Shown here: positions 11,457 to 24,363 of the stretch, in pieces
Layout: every line of letters starts with the position of its first letter
How positions within the stretch are numbered: the stretch's first letter is position 1
Source of the DNA: Bilabrum cf. latius
Lineage: Eukaryota > Bigyra: Bicosoecida > Bigyra > Bicosoecida
Length of the DNA stretch: 64,000 nt
Direction: 5' to 3'
NCBI GenBank assembly: GCA_965178125.1
Contig: OZ237762.1
Coordinates: 372,001 to 436,000 of the forward strand
Program-made: the position numbers and the translations under genes
The notes under the pieces: model-generated
Seen by the model: the letters and a program-made list of their open reading frames with translations, nothing else
The model's database searches: none
What the model was told of the DNA's origin: nothing

Positions 11457-14400
11457 TCAGCTTCCCAATGAGGCCACCGCAACTTCAACCCACCTGCCGT
11501 TCAAGCTGCTCCGAGTCGCCACTATGGAACCATCCACCGAATCGCCCCTAATCTGCCAAACGTCCCCATCCTCTGCGTCCCCGCCCAGGCTACCGGAGCC
11601 ATCGTTCCACGCTGCGACGATCCTACTGCTGAGCTCGGACACTGCAGTATCTTCATGCACCCCGCTGCTTCCCACGGCCAGCCTCTTGATCTCCTGCCGC
11701 AAAGCCGACAGCCCATCCGAGTCGCCCGACCGCAAACGCCTGCCAGACAGTACCATCGGAAGGCCGAGTGCAGCGCACTGCTGTTCACTACGCTGAAGCG
11801 ATCCACGTGAGTCCACTGTATCGATCACACGGGCACTCGCAATGACCACCTGGGTCAGCAGCTGCGAGCCTGCCCCAAACCCTGCCGAGACCAGCAGCTC
11901 GCCGCTGCTCTGCAGTCCAACCGGCACCCGTCGCGCGCTGTGAAACGCGCTCGTCCCTCCACCGCCCCAGAGCTGACCCATGGTCCCGGCATTAGCCGTC
12001 AAGATACTGGCAGGGCGTGTGGCAGCCCCGCCATCAGGGAGCCACGCCACCCCCATCGACACGGTCAGCCGCAAGCCGCCCTCGGCCGCAGCCTGGTCAT
12101 CGCTCTGGTCCTCGGCCTGCTTCTTTCTTTCTCCTTCCTCTCCCGTATTCCCACACGATCCGACCACGCATGCGCTACACGCCCACTTTATCGCAGTGGA
12201 CGGGTCTGAGTGCATCGAGACGACTTGGCCTCTGGGCTCCACGGGTGCCACCGCCAGCACAGTGCCGACTAGGCCCTTCGCACCGGCCGCACCGTCGTCA
12301 CCATCACCCTTTCCACGGCCAGAATCCATCAATTTGACAGAGATAGTGGCGCCTACCGGGTCAGGAGACCCCTCACGATCGTGCTTAGAAGGAGGGGGCC
12401 GCGCAGTGATCTGAATAATATCCCCGCTCGCACGAGGTGCGTCGATTCCACTGCTAGACCCACTAGCTGAAATATCCGAGGTACCCGCGCCAATTGCGGC
12501 CCTATAGCCCGGTACCTGCCCTGAGTCCAGGCCTTTGCGCCATAGGCCGCCCATGGCGCGCTTCAGAAGACTCTCCAGCGGCTCGTCTTTCTTCATCATA
12601 CCGGTGCTACCTCGCTGACTGCTGCCAGCTATCCCATCGTTCAGCTGCTCGCCTGTATTTGACCTGCCCAGCTCGGTTTCACGCAGGATGCCACGCAGGG
12701 CCTGGCGCAGGCTGGAGTTGCCTCCACTGCCGCCATCACCACCGCTGTCTGCTGCGGCTGCGGCGCCTGCGAACCTCTCGCCAATACCGCCCTCTAAATC
12801 GACATCAAGGCCATCGTCGCTCAAAGAGCCATCGGAATCATCGTCGAACCCGTCGCTGCCGCCGTGCGATGCTCCTGTACCACCAGCACTGGCTCTCTAG
12901 CGATCGACAGAGCTCGGCTGCTCCAACGCCGCAGAGTCGCCCCATGACCAACCTGAGTTCGACTCGCCGCCCGGCGCTGCCATCGCACCTCGTGCGAGCT
13001 GGTCAAAGTGCTCCATCGCCCCACTGGAGCTCTTGGCCTAGAGCTGACGAAAGTCTTCCTGTTTGCGCGCTAGGTTGGCTTGCTTGCGGTACCTGTCTTG
13101 CTGCTTGCGTCTAAGTTGCTCCTCCTTCATTCTCTATTTCCTCTCCTCCATCTCCTTCTTCAGCTGCTCCTGCCTGACCTTCTCCTGCTCCCTCATCTCC
13201 TCCTCCTTCTTGCGATCAAGCTCCAGCTGCCTCTCTAGCCGAGCCTTCTTCTCTTCCTCCGTCATCTTGGGGGCCTCTGCGGCTTTCTTGACCCTCTCGG
13301 CCATGTCTTTCTTCTGCAGCCTCTGGTTGACCTCCCGCCTGCGGATGTCCTCCCACGGCCACAGCGTGAACTCGCCCCAGATCGCCTCGAACTCAAGCTC
13401 CATCGTGGCAGCCACAAAGTAGAAATTCTTCTCAGTGACCTCCCTGCCGTCCTTCTGAAACAGCATGCCCTTCTCTTGCAGCTTTCTCCTCGCAGCAGCC
13501 ACCCTTTCCGGCGAAGGATAGAATGGTCCTTTCTTCGCCCCCTCCCTGAGGTCGCCGCCCCCGGCCTCTCGTGCCATGTCCCTCGACGCTTCTGCTTCCG
13601 ATGAAAGCATCTCGTACTGCGCCGGAAGCGCTTTGCTGTCGCGGTTATAAATCTTGGAGGCCTCCCAAATCCATCGAATGTCGGCAGCAAAGTGACCTAG
13701 GTCACGGTAGGCCATCACGTCATCGTCGTCGAAGGGGGTCTGGAGCTTGCTCTGCACCGTCTACAAGTCCATGGGGGCCTTGCCCCCGATCGCATCAACG
13801 TACGCGGACGCAATCGCAGGGAACAAGATCCCGATAGGGTGGTCAAACACGTTCTTGACATACTGCTTGAGTTCCTGTCCGTTGAGCCTCCGCAGCACCT
13901 TCTTCTGCAAGGGCTCTTTCCATCTAGAGTGCGAGAAGAACCACACCGGCTCCTTGCCGATTTCTTCGTCCCGCTTCCGGCGATGCCTCCTCCTAGCGAG
14001 GTCGCCGCCGTCAGCAGCAGCCAGGCGAGGCACCACCTCGGCCAGGAACTCGCAGGCCAGCCCTTCGTAGTAGTCGAGCAAGTGCTTGGCCCAAAGACGC
14101 ATCCTCTGGTCGTGCCTCCCGTCCTCTTCTCCGTGCTCCTCTTCAGTCCTTGTGTAGAATTGGATAGCCGCGCTGAAGCACCACCTGATGTCCTCGTCGA
14201 ATTCCTTGGCTGGCTGCTGCACGTGAAGGTTCTCCACTTGGGTGCTGATCCGATCCAGCCACTGCTCCTGCCTCTTGCCCTCGAGAAACTTCTTCCAATC
14301 CTCTGCTCGCCTGCTCTCGATGGGGCCCCGCGCGTAGAAGGACCTCCTGAATGGCTGCGCGAAGGGGTGGTCTGATAGCTGCCGCAGCACGTCCTTGATC

Positions 14401-17400
14401 AGTTTCTGAGAGCCCTGGAGCTCTAGTGCCCGGGGTTTCTTTGCGGGCGGTTGACCCTGCTGGGATGGTGGGTGTGCGTGTAGGTGCCCAATTGGGCGCT
14501 TCTGTCCTCCTTTGCGATGGATGGCGGGCGCACCGGCTGCGGCTGCGGCGCCGCCAGCCCCGAATGCACCGCTCTTCCTGCCTGACACGGAAAACGATAT
14601 CATCGGCGTATTCTAGTGCGCTCCCTTTGCAACCGGTGTGCTGTCAAACCCCTCTGCCGTAACACTGACCTGCCGCATTGAACGGTGCGATGATCCAGGC
14701 ACGCTCGAACTGGCTGCAACTCCTCCTCCGCCGAGCTTGAGCTTGATCTTGGGAATGCTGATCTTGGGCACCCCAGCCGACTTTCTCGCTTCCTGCTGCG
14801 CAGCACCCTTGCCAGTGAAGGAGCTGCCAGCTACACCAGAAGTCCAAGCTGCTGGTTGCGCGCCACCAAGAACGCTCTTCGATGCAGACTTGGTGCTTCC
14901 CAAGGGCTACCTCCCGGCACCCTTGCCACCCTTCCCCCCCTTGCCGCCAGCAGCAGGCTGCTTCCTTGGCACTGGCATTCTTGGCTGCGGGATCGACAAG
15001 CCGACTGGCGGCTGCATGCTTGGCTTCATGGGGCTGTTGAACGCTGCATTGGTCCTGCTGCTGCTGTTGTTGCTAAATCCGGCGGGCCTGGCGCTGCTGG
15101 ACCTGCCGGACGGATCGAGCCCCGGGCTTGCCTTAGGCTTGCCTCCCGTAGGTTCAACGGACTTCTTGCGCGACACAGAAGACGGTCTCTTGGCTCTCTG
15201 GGCAATCTTTTGCACTGAAGGGTTGATGACGAGGGCTTCAGGAAGGCTGGTTCGCTTGTAGTCATATCCCGCGACGTTTGACTACGTCTTGCTAGCGAAG
15301 GCCTTGACGGTCTGGCTTGCGCACCACAGCAAATCTTCTGCCCCGTCCCGATTGATCCCACCAGTCTTCTGCAAGTGCGCGCAAAACTGCTTGCAGTTGG
15401 ACTCTATCAGGTTTGCGTCGTCCAGCACGGCGAACACGTCAGCATAGTGGGCCGCAAGGAGCTTTGCCTCGATACAGTCGAGGTCCATGATGGTCTTGAT
15501 CACCCCCGGGTACTCCCTGTAGTCCTTGAAGGACACCTCGTGCTCAAAGGCAGCAGCCACGTTGTAAGGTTCTTTCCGCTTCCTCACCGACACTGTGTGG
15601 TCGCGCGTGTCCTTCACAACCTTCAGCATAGTGTCAGTCAGCTGCCTGCCTTGCTAAGGAAGACCCTCGTAGGCGTGCAAATCCATGCTAGCCCTGTCGA
15701 GGGTGTGATCCCCCCGTCTTGGCGGCAGTTTGGAGCCGTACTTGCTGAGCTTGCCCCTGTACAGCTGCCTGGCAGCAGCCAGTGCCGCAGCGGTGGGCTC
15801 GCCGCCGCCTGTCGATCCAGATCGCGAGGATCGCCCGCTGCCTGACGCCTTGACGTTGCTCGAGCTTCGAGATGCCGGCCTGCTCGACACACCAGAGCCA
15901 CTGGCACTGTAGCTTGACGAGCTTGGTCCAATGGAAGGGTCAGCCAGGGCCATCAAGTTTGTCGAAGACGAGCTTGATGACGGCATGCTGGCAGCAGCTG
16001 CTGCAGCCAAGCCTCGCGCAAGCAGCTCGGCAGAAGCGCCCCCGGACGCATGCGCTGGGGCTGGCGGCAGGGGCGGGAGCGGCTGCAGCTCGAGAGCCCC
16101 AGCACTGCTACTGCCTGCACTGAGCACGGGCAGCGATGCTCCACCAGGGGCGGGTGCCTGAACCCCCTACTTGATGGGCGAGCCGCTCGAGTGGATCGCC
16201 TAGATCTTTTCCAGCATGCCCTTGCCCCCAACCGCTTCCATTTTCTTCAGCACGTCGTCATCATCGTCATCGTCGCTGTCGCTGTCGTCATCGTCGTCGT
16301 CCTGCATGGCAGCGACAGCAGGATCCTTCCTGCTCGCTGCTTGCTGCATCGTGGCAGCCATCTCGGCTAGGGAGGCAGAGACCTGCCGGCTTGGGACAGG
16401 CGGCCGAGCGACTGGTCCAGAGCTACTGGTTGCTTGCTTGGCGGATGCCTGCGTACTGCCGCTGCCAGCTCCACTGCTGGCGGCCTTGCCAGACATGGAC
16501 GCGGCAGCACCGCTGCTTGACGTGCCGAATTTCGTATCAATAAACCTGATTATCTCAGCCCGCTGATGGGGTGGGACCGGCCTGAATGGCATCGCTGCGA
16601 CCACTTCGGCCCAGGGCAAGCCCGGCAGCAACCGAGCTGTGTCTCGTTGCAGCTGCCTTGCGAGCGTCGCGCCGTCGTGAATGACTAGCCGGATGATATC
16701 AGCTGCATCTTTTCCGTTGCTCACGAGGAGGTCCTTGTTTGCTTCGAAGGTAAGTCTCCTGGCTTTGCAAGGGGCCTCGATCACCGCAAGAACCGCCGCG
16801 ATCGCCCGCGCCTCAGTTCTGTACTCGTACTAGAAGAACCGCCTGTAGACAGACCCAAGGCCGGCATCGCCTGGCATTCCGAAGCTGCGATACTGCGCAG
16901 CCAATGTTGGGTACATTGAAATGGGCCGCTGAAAGACGGAGTAGTCTATCTGGATTCCCAGCGCCTTCAGCTTGTCCGCCTGCAGGAACCACCGAGCCGT
17001 CTCATGGTACACCTCGGCGACCTTGGCAAACCCCGGCATCTCCGGTGCGACGACTGACCCGGGCGCTCCGGGGATTGGCAGGGGTGGCGACCTGAGCCGG
17101 AACTCCGTGTCTAGCCTAACGAGGTGCTGCCAGGCGTTATGCCACGTGGATAGGTCGACAATGTGGAACTCTAGCGCATTCGTGTAGACTCTCCTCAACT
17201 CGTGGGCGAACTCCTGAGCTGTTCGGAACGGTGGCTTGCCTGAGTCTTGCGACGATGATGAAGATGCTGCTGATGCTGCTGCCTGCGGTGCTTTCGCGTG
17301 CAGCCTCTTGCTTACGTCGAGCAGGAACGCGGGTGACTTGACCAGGCTCAGGTACTGGTCCTCCATGCCGCGGAGGGACTTCATCGGGTCAGGAGCGAAT

Positions 17401-18083
17401 ATGTTGCGGTCCACTTGCGAGAATTGCGGCCATGCTGCTTTTGGTGCCTTGGGTAGCGGTTTTTTGCTGTTCTTGTTCGGCAGGATGCGGGTGAAGAGCA
17501 CGGCTTGGCACGCAGCGATGTGCTCGCGTGGGAAGCCGGGACGCTCAAACCACTGCGCGGTCTAAAATGCAGTCTAGCGATCCTTCTCTGCGCTTTTCAC
17601 TGCCGATAAAACTTTCGACGGTGCCTGTTGCAGCAGTTTTTTGGCCCCATCCGCGACAATCTGGCGAGCTGGAACGCCATCGTTGAACTTGACCGCATTC
17701 TACCCTATCTGCCTGAGATCTGACTCGAGCTCTGCAACGCTAGTATACTGGCACACATATGCATACCTTCCTAGCTTGTCCGAAACTTTGACGAGATCCA
17801 CTGCGAATGACAGAGAGGGTTGATAATCAACGACAGGTGTGTACGAGACGCAAACCTCTCTGGTCGACGCGTATGCGAGACGCTCACTTGGTGTACTGAT
17901 TGCCTTCATATATTCAAGGCGAACCGTAGGGTCTGTAATTCCATCCGGAAGTTTGATTGCAAACAATGGGTACGTCTTTTTCAGCGTGTCCACCAACTTG
18001 CGCAACTTGTCATGCAGCCACCAATCAATACCAATACCACCACCTACGGGCTCCAACTGCGCCGAAGATGCAGATGCATGCAT
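11457..18083 (-). CDS. Multi-bromodomain protein, 2,208 residues
   Basis: One frame of 6.6 kb from ATG 18083 (an in-frame TGA lies just upstream at 18087-18089) to TGA 11457-11459. It has fourteen TAGs: 17700, 17574, 17562, 16830, 16200, 16167, 15654, 15282, 14907, 14613, 13761, 13134, 13038 and 12897. Several degenerate bromodomains are visible. The first, near residues 60-150, ends ..DLRQIG-TAG-NAVKFN. Another at about 17170-17260 has AHELRRVYTNALEFH. A third (about 14180-14400) has DEDIRWCFSAAIQFY. A fourth (about 13660-13960) has APMDL-TAG-TVQSKL, the canonical PMDLxT motif, followed by FAADIRWIWEASKIYN. After this comes a long charged coiled coil (about 13090-13330) and a low-complexity C-terminus. 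Bromodomains bind acetyl-lysine on histones, so a nuclear chromatin reader or scaffold is expected. Spacing to the divergent RING gene is only 43 bp. Confidence 0.88.
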
Positions 18084-18126
18084 AGATCAGGCGAAAATCA
18101 AGGATCTGTTGGCTAAGTGATGCAAA

Positions 18127-19074
18127 ATGTGGTTCAGCCCCGTCCACTCGTCACCGCGAGCAGAGCAACGCAAATTCTTTGACTTCACAGGATATATGGC
18201 AGCATGCTTGATATGCATGAGAGATGACGTGCAAGATAATACGGTTTTGCTGCCTTGCGGGCACTCTGGATCATGTTTTGGTTGCACTTTGACATGTTTG
18301 GAGATGTTGGGCGATGCTTGCCCCGTTTGTAGAGCAAGGGTCGGTCGCCTGATGCACAAATTAGTGTCAGAGTACCACTACTCATTACTGCTCTCCGATG
18401 GCACCGAACAGGTAGTTCGACGGACTGCACCACACCGAATTCGGGTGTTTGATAGGACTCGCGATCCACCTACTATTCGGCCAGCTGCCGCATCAAATAC
18501 GTAGGAGATTGATGACTGCCATGCTGCCGTTTGTAAGCTGGCAGTATGTTCCATAATTCGCGACGTATCCGCACTTAATTTGGAAAGGCAAACAGCTACG
18601 ACTACTTCATCTATGCCAAGTTTACGGCTGTCAACGATCCCATCGGGCAGCAGTAGTGGTTCAAGTGGGGCAGCCGGCCACGCATCGATGATGCACAGTA
18701 TTGCCACGGCTACCATATCAGCTTGCAGCAAGTAGCTTTCGGGTTCCAGCCACCAGTAGCGAGGGCTCAAGAGAGCTACGGTGAAAGCACGGGGCGCACA
18801 TCTTACTGCCACTGCCAGTGGCAGGCTGTCATCGCTGTGCGCAGGATGCGCTGGCATGGCACGCAGGGCCAAAACCACAGTCGTCGCGAGCCTGCAAGCA
18901 CTTGTAGGGGCGGCGCATGCTTCGATTCTCGGAGACACTGTTGCAGCCATCCTAGTGGGAGCACCGCACAGCGACTGCCTTGACCCCGCCCTCAAGGCGG
19001 TGGCAATGAACCACACGGATCCAGGGCCTTTTCCTGTCACTGCCACTGCCATTGCCACTGCCACTGTCATTGCA

Positions 19075-19117
<43 letters not shown>

Positions 19118-20088
19118 CCGCAAGCAATTTGCGTGCCACTTTAGCACAGGAGCGAGCACCTGGCCTTGAAACCGGCTCCAACTGCAAGGGCATAGCGGTC
19201 AATCGCAGGGCTTCAATTCCAGCCCACAGAATCGGTAGCAAGAGGGGCGCCCGGACCGCAGGATCCCGCTTAAAAGGGTCCCTTGCCAAACGCCAGAGGA
19301 TAGATGGCGCGGAAACCAAGACAGCTGCGGGAGCTGCTGGCAGTGGCGCGTACGAAGAAGATTGCGAGATTGCAGGAGAAGCCGCGTCAAGTCAGAGAAG
19401 CAAGCCCACCGGACCCGACAGGTGTCCTGGCTGGGCATGCGGTGGTATCCCAATTCTCACATTGCGTGAGCTAGACGAGAGGCTGGTCTACTCATTCTCC
19501 GGGCTGCAGAGCATCATTGATCTTCCTGGCTGCAGGGAAGAGCAGGCTGCTGGCGGCACGATGCCCCCAGGGACTGCAGCAACACCGGCAGAGAGGGGTG
19601 CATCGGCTGGCAATTGTAATGTGGCCTCTGGCACTGGGGTTGGCACTGGAGCGGTAGCTGGAGCTGAAGCTGGGGCTGGTGCTGGGGCTGGGGCTGGTGC
19701 TGGGGCTGGGGCTATTAGTAGCTCGCCCACAGCCCAGAAAGCTATTGCGGCATCCACCGCACCCAGCGCGTTGGTGCATATGGCGATGGTTACAGCGCAA
19801 TCAGTGCCCATGCCGCATTCCACCGACGTCAGCGGTGACCACAGTGGCCGGGAGTCAGGTGGAGCCACATCAAAGTCATCGTCTAGCGCCTGTAGCATCG
19901 CACCTGGCGAGAACCACGCGCTTGAAGCTGCTACTGCGACTGCATATACTGTTAAAGAACCACCCACGGGCACTGCTGCAGCACCAGAGCACCGTGATAC
20001 TAAAGGTGGGGCGTAGACCGTGTTTGTCGGTACCGCCTTGGAGGCCGACCAGCTTGTTCGTGATGCAATTAAGAAGTATTTCGGGTGA
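18127..20088 (+). CDS. RING-finger protein with long low-complexity tail
   Basis: Starts at ATG 18127 and ends at TGA 20086-20088, 653 residues. In-frame TAGs are at 18502, 18733, 18757 and 20014. The RING is near the N-terminus: Cys27-x2-Cys30, then LPCGHSGSCFGC (Cys44, His46, Cys50, Cys53) and CPVC (Cys65, Cys68), the C3HC4 pattern of E3 ubiquitin ligases. The rest is Ala/Ser/Gly-rich, with a serine run from a CAG-type repeat near 19078 and an Ala-Gly run near 19665-19715. The final segment after the last TAG (TVFVGTALEADQLVRDAIKK) is compact and helical. It is probably a ubiquitin ligase; the substrate is unknown. The 3' end is tail to tail with the SR-like gene, 63 bp away. Confidence 0.82.
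19078..19118 (+). repeat. (AGC)n trinucleotide repeat, poly-Ser in the RING gene
   Basis: About a dozen AGC units in a row encode a serine run in the reading frame of the RING gene. On the other strand the same tract would read as leucines, which produces a long shadow ORF. Confidence 0.85.
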
Positions 20089-20151
20089 CTGCGAGTTGCA
20101 GCCGTGTAAATCGGATATGACAGGGCATGCAAAGAGTAAGGTTACGTAAGC

Positions 20152-21040
20152 TCAACCGTCTAATCTCTGCTTCACCTGTGCAAGCACCAATTGTAGATCC
20201 ACTGGACCTCCGATTCCAGAAGACGCCGCCGCAGACCCACCGCCTGCACCTCCCCCCATGCCCATGCCCGAGCCTCCCCCCATCTCTGCCCTTGCCGCCC
20301 GCTCCGCTGTCCTCTTCTCCTGGGCCTGCCTTGCCCTCGCCCTCGCCTCCTCGGCTGCTCCCCGCAGTGACGTACCTCCTGCCGCCGCGCTGCTGTTACC
20401 GGCCTAGCTGCTAAAACTGCTGCTGCCTCCAGCATTCCTACCAGCCGAGGGCAGCCCCCCCTCCATCATGGGGTCGTTAAAGGCACGGCTCATCGCAGCC
20501 CCTCGCTCCTTGCGCCGATTGCGACGGGCATCTGCGTCGTCGTCATCGTGACGGCCACCACGCCTCGAACCACTGCCTTGCAGGGCATGCGTGCCCGCTC
20601 CCTTGCCCTGCCCTCCGGCTTGCCCCTCCTTGCCACCAATACCAGCTCCAGCACCAGCACCTGCACCACCCCCCTCCCGCCCCGACGACTCGGTCATGGC
20701 AGCCACGCCGTCCCTAACTTCCTGCAGCTCAGCGGCCTCTTGCTCCGTCAAATTCTTGCGGAACCCCCACGCGCGTTTTCCCGCGCGTTCCGATTGTTCC
20801 CTGACATGGTCCGGAATCGCGCCCGTGTAGTACATCTGAAGCAGGCTACCCCCGTTCCACAGCGCGGCAAACTTGCGGAACATCTGGCGCGCGGCGACGC
20901 TCGAGATGTCCTGGATTCGCTTGCCCCCCTGTTCCAGCGCCAGCCACGCGCGGAACTCTCTGGATAACCGGAAGTAGTCCGACGGGGCGAGCGCCTCCCG
21001 TCCGTGCCTCGCCTCTCTCCCGGCATCCTTTCCGACGATT

Positions 21041-21075
<35 letters not shown>

Positions 21076-21783
21076 GTCTTCGTCTTCGCTATCGTCGCTT
21101 GTGCCCTGGCCGGGACGACGATAATATGCTTGGGCCTTGGATTTGCCGTCGCCGGCCGAGGCTGCCCTGCCAGTGCGTGCTTCGGTAGCTCGAGCAACTG
21201 CATCTGTTCCGAGTCGAGCACCACCGGTACTGGCACCCGATGCTCGGTGGCTGTGGGAGGAGCGAGACCTTGGCTGCTTCTCGCCCCTGCCACATTTGTC
21301 CGATACACCAATTGAATCGTGGGACTTGTGTTTTGATCCATGCCCTGAGCTAGGGCTAGAACCGCGATCGGATCTGCTCCTGCCTCCTTTCAAGTTGGCG
21401 GGTGGCTTGGAGGAGCTGCTGGAGTGCCGGCGAGAACTGGACTTGGAAGACGACGCGTGCCGCCGCTTGTGGTCCCTGCGATCATACTTTGAACTGCTTC
21501 TACTGTGCCTGTCGCGATCATGGTGTGCCCGCGATGACCTGCTGTGCTTGTCCCTGCTGCGATGGTTGTCGTCGCGGTCTCGGCTTCGACTGCGACTTCG
21601 GCTGCGGTGCCTAGACGATCGATCGGCTCCGCTTCGCCTTGAACTATGTCTATGTTTACTCGATGAGGGGGCATGCTTGTCAGATTCGCTGGGCCTGCCG
21701 CTGTCCTTTGATCCCTTTTCCGTGCGCCTTCTTGACGAGTCCCTACGATCATCCTCAGGATATGAATCACGCGACCGTTTCAT
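20152..21783 (-). CDS. Arg/Ser-rich protein with an SCI1-like C-terminal domain
   Basis: ATG 21783 to TGA 20152-20154, 543 residues, with one TAG at 20404-20406. The N-terminal half is an SR-type region (many RS, RD, RH and SS dipeptides) as in splicing and RNA-processing factors. An acidic run follows (about 21040-21090). Then comes a conserved-looking block: SREFRAWLALEQGGKRIQD.. FRKFAALWNGGSLLQMYYTG. This resembles the short domain of plant style cell-cycle inhibitor 1 and related animal proteins (F-x2-WL ... F..F...WN.G.L...YY). The sequence after the TAG (QAQEKRTAERAARAEM and a Gly-rich tail ending VKQRLDG) looks coding and ends in TGA. A nuclear location is likely. The start codon is 12 bp from the divergent IPK1 ORF. 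Confidence 0.8.
21038..21080 (-). repeat. Asp/Glu codon repeat in the SR-like gene
   Basis: A run of (cgtcct)-type hexamers on + encodes alternating Glu and Asp on the minus strand, forming the acidic block that precedes the conserved C-terminal domain. Confidence 0.8.
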
Positions 21784-21795
21784 TTACTTTATCTG

Positions 21796-24159
21796 ATGCG
21801 GCAACACGATGCCAGGTGCTGCCCAATCACAATGCAAAACAGATTGGATTGTGAAACATTGCTGTGCTGTTCAACATTAGTTAGGACCAACTCGGAATTC
21901 TGGAACTATTGCTTCCTTGCCATACACATGAACACTGACGCCTTACTACTTGCTGTATCGATACCTTTAATCAGTGTTATATCAATTGCACGCAAGGTGG
22001 CGAAAAATGCCGGATTACGTTTTGTAGCGGAAGGAAAATACGGCAGTGTGTTTAGGTGCGACAAGACTTGGATGCATGCGCTGGCTAAAGGCACAGAAGA
22101 TGACTGCATACCACAAGTGATTAAAGTAGCTAAAAAGACGACGAGCGCGGATAATGTTTCCATTCATAAAGTAGGGGCGGCCCAAACAGTTCGGGCTACA
22201 ATTGAAGCTGCTGCCGCAAGGTTGAACGTATATGCTTGTCCCCGCACTGTGCGAATGAATCAATACGCTGGGCAGCTCCTCTTTGAATTGCAGTCGCACT
22301 CTGTGTCTTTTTCGTGGCGCAAGTCTTCGCCACTGCAAGACTCTGCCGCAAGCCAACGGGATGCCACATATGGGCCGACGCGTATCGACCTGAAGAGGAT
22401 AAACTCGCATTCAATCGCATTATGCGGCGGGTCTGGCTTTGCAATTGAGATTAAACCGAAGTCAGGAACGTGGTGGTCGCCAGAATCATCCCATGCTCCG
22501 GCATTCCGAGCCGATGCCGGCGAGATTACATGGAGACCGCATGCAAGCCTCGTGAGCTTCTACCGCGCTCAGTAGAAATGGAAGGCCATCAAGAAGGGTA
22601 CGATAGGGACAACATCAATGCATGATCCCGTTCAATTCTTCATGGCAGCCTACCCGGGAAGTTCAGAATCCGCACAAGAGACTCTTCCTGTCTCGCGACA
22701 CAGTGCACTCGGGGCCCAGCCGATGCGTGCACGCCCAGCGCTTGCAGAGCAACCCAGGTGCGAGTCACGAGCTAATTAGTTCGCGTTGCTTGTGCTTAGA
22801 CTGTTAGCCTGCCCGTAGAACAACGTGAGGGTCTTCATCTCGCCCTCAGTGCCCCACCTCTCTTTGAGTGGAACTGATGTAGCAGCCCGCGGTGCATCGC
22901 GGCAGACCGCTGTGGTACTCGGCGCCCTCAAGCAGACAATCACGTGGTTTAATGAAAGGTTGAACTGCTTTGCGTGCATGCTGCGCGACTTATTGTACCC
23001 AGTGACCTACAACGGTCTGCAGTGCGCGGTATCTGGGGAGATGCTGGGCAAGCAGCACACCGCTGGGCAGGCTTTCTCGCTGTTGCAGCGCGCTCTCGCT
23101 TCAAACGGCGTCATTTCGAGGGTCCGTGCAAATCTTGTCGACCGATCCGTCGACCGGTCGGCCACTAGGTCTTGTACAGCCCCGCAGTAGTACGGTTGTG
23201 ACGATGCCTCCTCCCCACCCGTATCCGAGGCTGGCGGCTCGATCGAAAAACCAGTGCATCCCCCAGTGCCTCCTGCCGCGCGGCTGATCGCCCGAGCCAC
23301 TGGCATGGTGCTGTCAGACAATAGCGACGTCATTCGAGCCCTGCATGAGGTATAGTGCAGGTCGGCGGTGCTGGCGGGCAGGCCTGCCTACGATGCCTTC
23401 GTGCGGTTGCTTCGAGCTGCAGAAAGCAAGGTTGACGAGGCTGAGGCAGATGACCCGGGAGCTAGTTCATAGCTCAGTAGCCTGGCAGATGCACCAGAGA
23501 GGCTGGCAGAACGAGTTAAAGATGCAGTCGACTACTTGCAGAAGAATCGTAGCCATGATTCTGCTGGAAGGGGAAGAGCAGAGCGCAGCAACGGCAGTGC
23601 CGAGGTTGCAATTTGCAACGGCAACACTGCCGTGCATCGTGATTTGAAGACTCTATTAGAGCTTTCAGAACTCATCTAGAAATCCAATAGCGGTAGCAGG
23701 GCAACGAATTTGACCCAGATTGATCCATTGAAGCTCTCAGGGACTGATGCCGACGTTCACGCCGTTCGTGTGTACTGCGAGTTCAAGACGGCTGGTGACG
23801 CCTCGATCATCATTGGATTCCGACCGGCAAGGTGCAGCCCCAGTGCTGGTCACAGCGACGTTTCGGTCGGTGCTGGGACCAGTTTTCTGCATGGGACTTC
23901 CCCTGTCGCGGCACCAGGCGGAGTCAGAGCGGGGTTCATTCCCACGCCTACAGGCGAGCGCGCACTGAGTGCGCAGCAAAGCTAGCAGAAGTTGGGCGGA
24001 AAATCGGCCCCAGCATGCAATTATGTAGATGGTTATGCCTACACGATAGGGCTGGTTGATCTGGAGCTGAAGCAGTGGCACAGGGTGCCCTACTGGTGGG
24101 CCATGGAGCAGCAGGTGGCAGCAGTGCAGCACGTTGGAGCTGGACCTCTTGCTAGCTGA
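21796..24159 (+). CDS. IPK1: Inositol-pentakisphosphate 2-kinase
   Basis: The frame from ATG 21796 to TGA 24157-24159 is open except for eight TAGs: 22573, 22777, 22816, 23188, 23353, 23470, 23677 and 23983. The enzyme phosphorylates InsP5 at position 2 to make InsP6 (phytate). Visible signatures: an N-lobe (FVAEGKYGSVFRC .. PQVIKVAKK), the family hallmark IEIKPKSG at residues 217-224, then SFYRAQ-TAG-KWK where relatives have MHQxLK, followed by DPVQFF (family DPLDLF). Far downstream come GDASIIIGF and YTIGLVDLELKQW, matching the family's late DCSxMI and DLDLKP motifs. The TAG at residue 260 aligns with the Gln of the MHQ motif. The variable middle (23200-23700) is longer than usual. The alternative start ATG 21928 would remove 44 doubtful residues. 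Confidence 0.85.
22573..22575 (+). other. Recoded TAG at the Gln of the IPK1 MHQ motif
   Basis: SFYRAQ-TAG-KWK lines up with SRFxMHQxLK of inositol-pentakisphosphate 2-kinases, followed in both by a DP[LV] motif about 15 residues on. The TAG occupies the Gln column. Confidence 0.7.
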
Positions 24160-24363
24160 CGGGCTCGGAGTTGTGCGGAGCTCGAGATGTCGTGGGCGCA
24201 GGGATGCCAAACTTGTGGAGCGACACGCTATGCAGTATCCGATTCGGCTGCGCCCATGGTGGCACAGAAGATGCGGGTTGCGCGGTGCGTGCAGACAAGC
24301 ACTGGCATGATCAAGTTGGCATGAGAACAAAGGCACCGTTACTCCGATGTATTCATCTCAATA

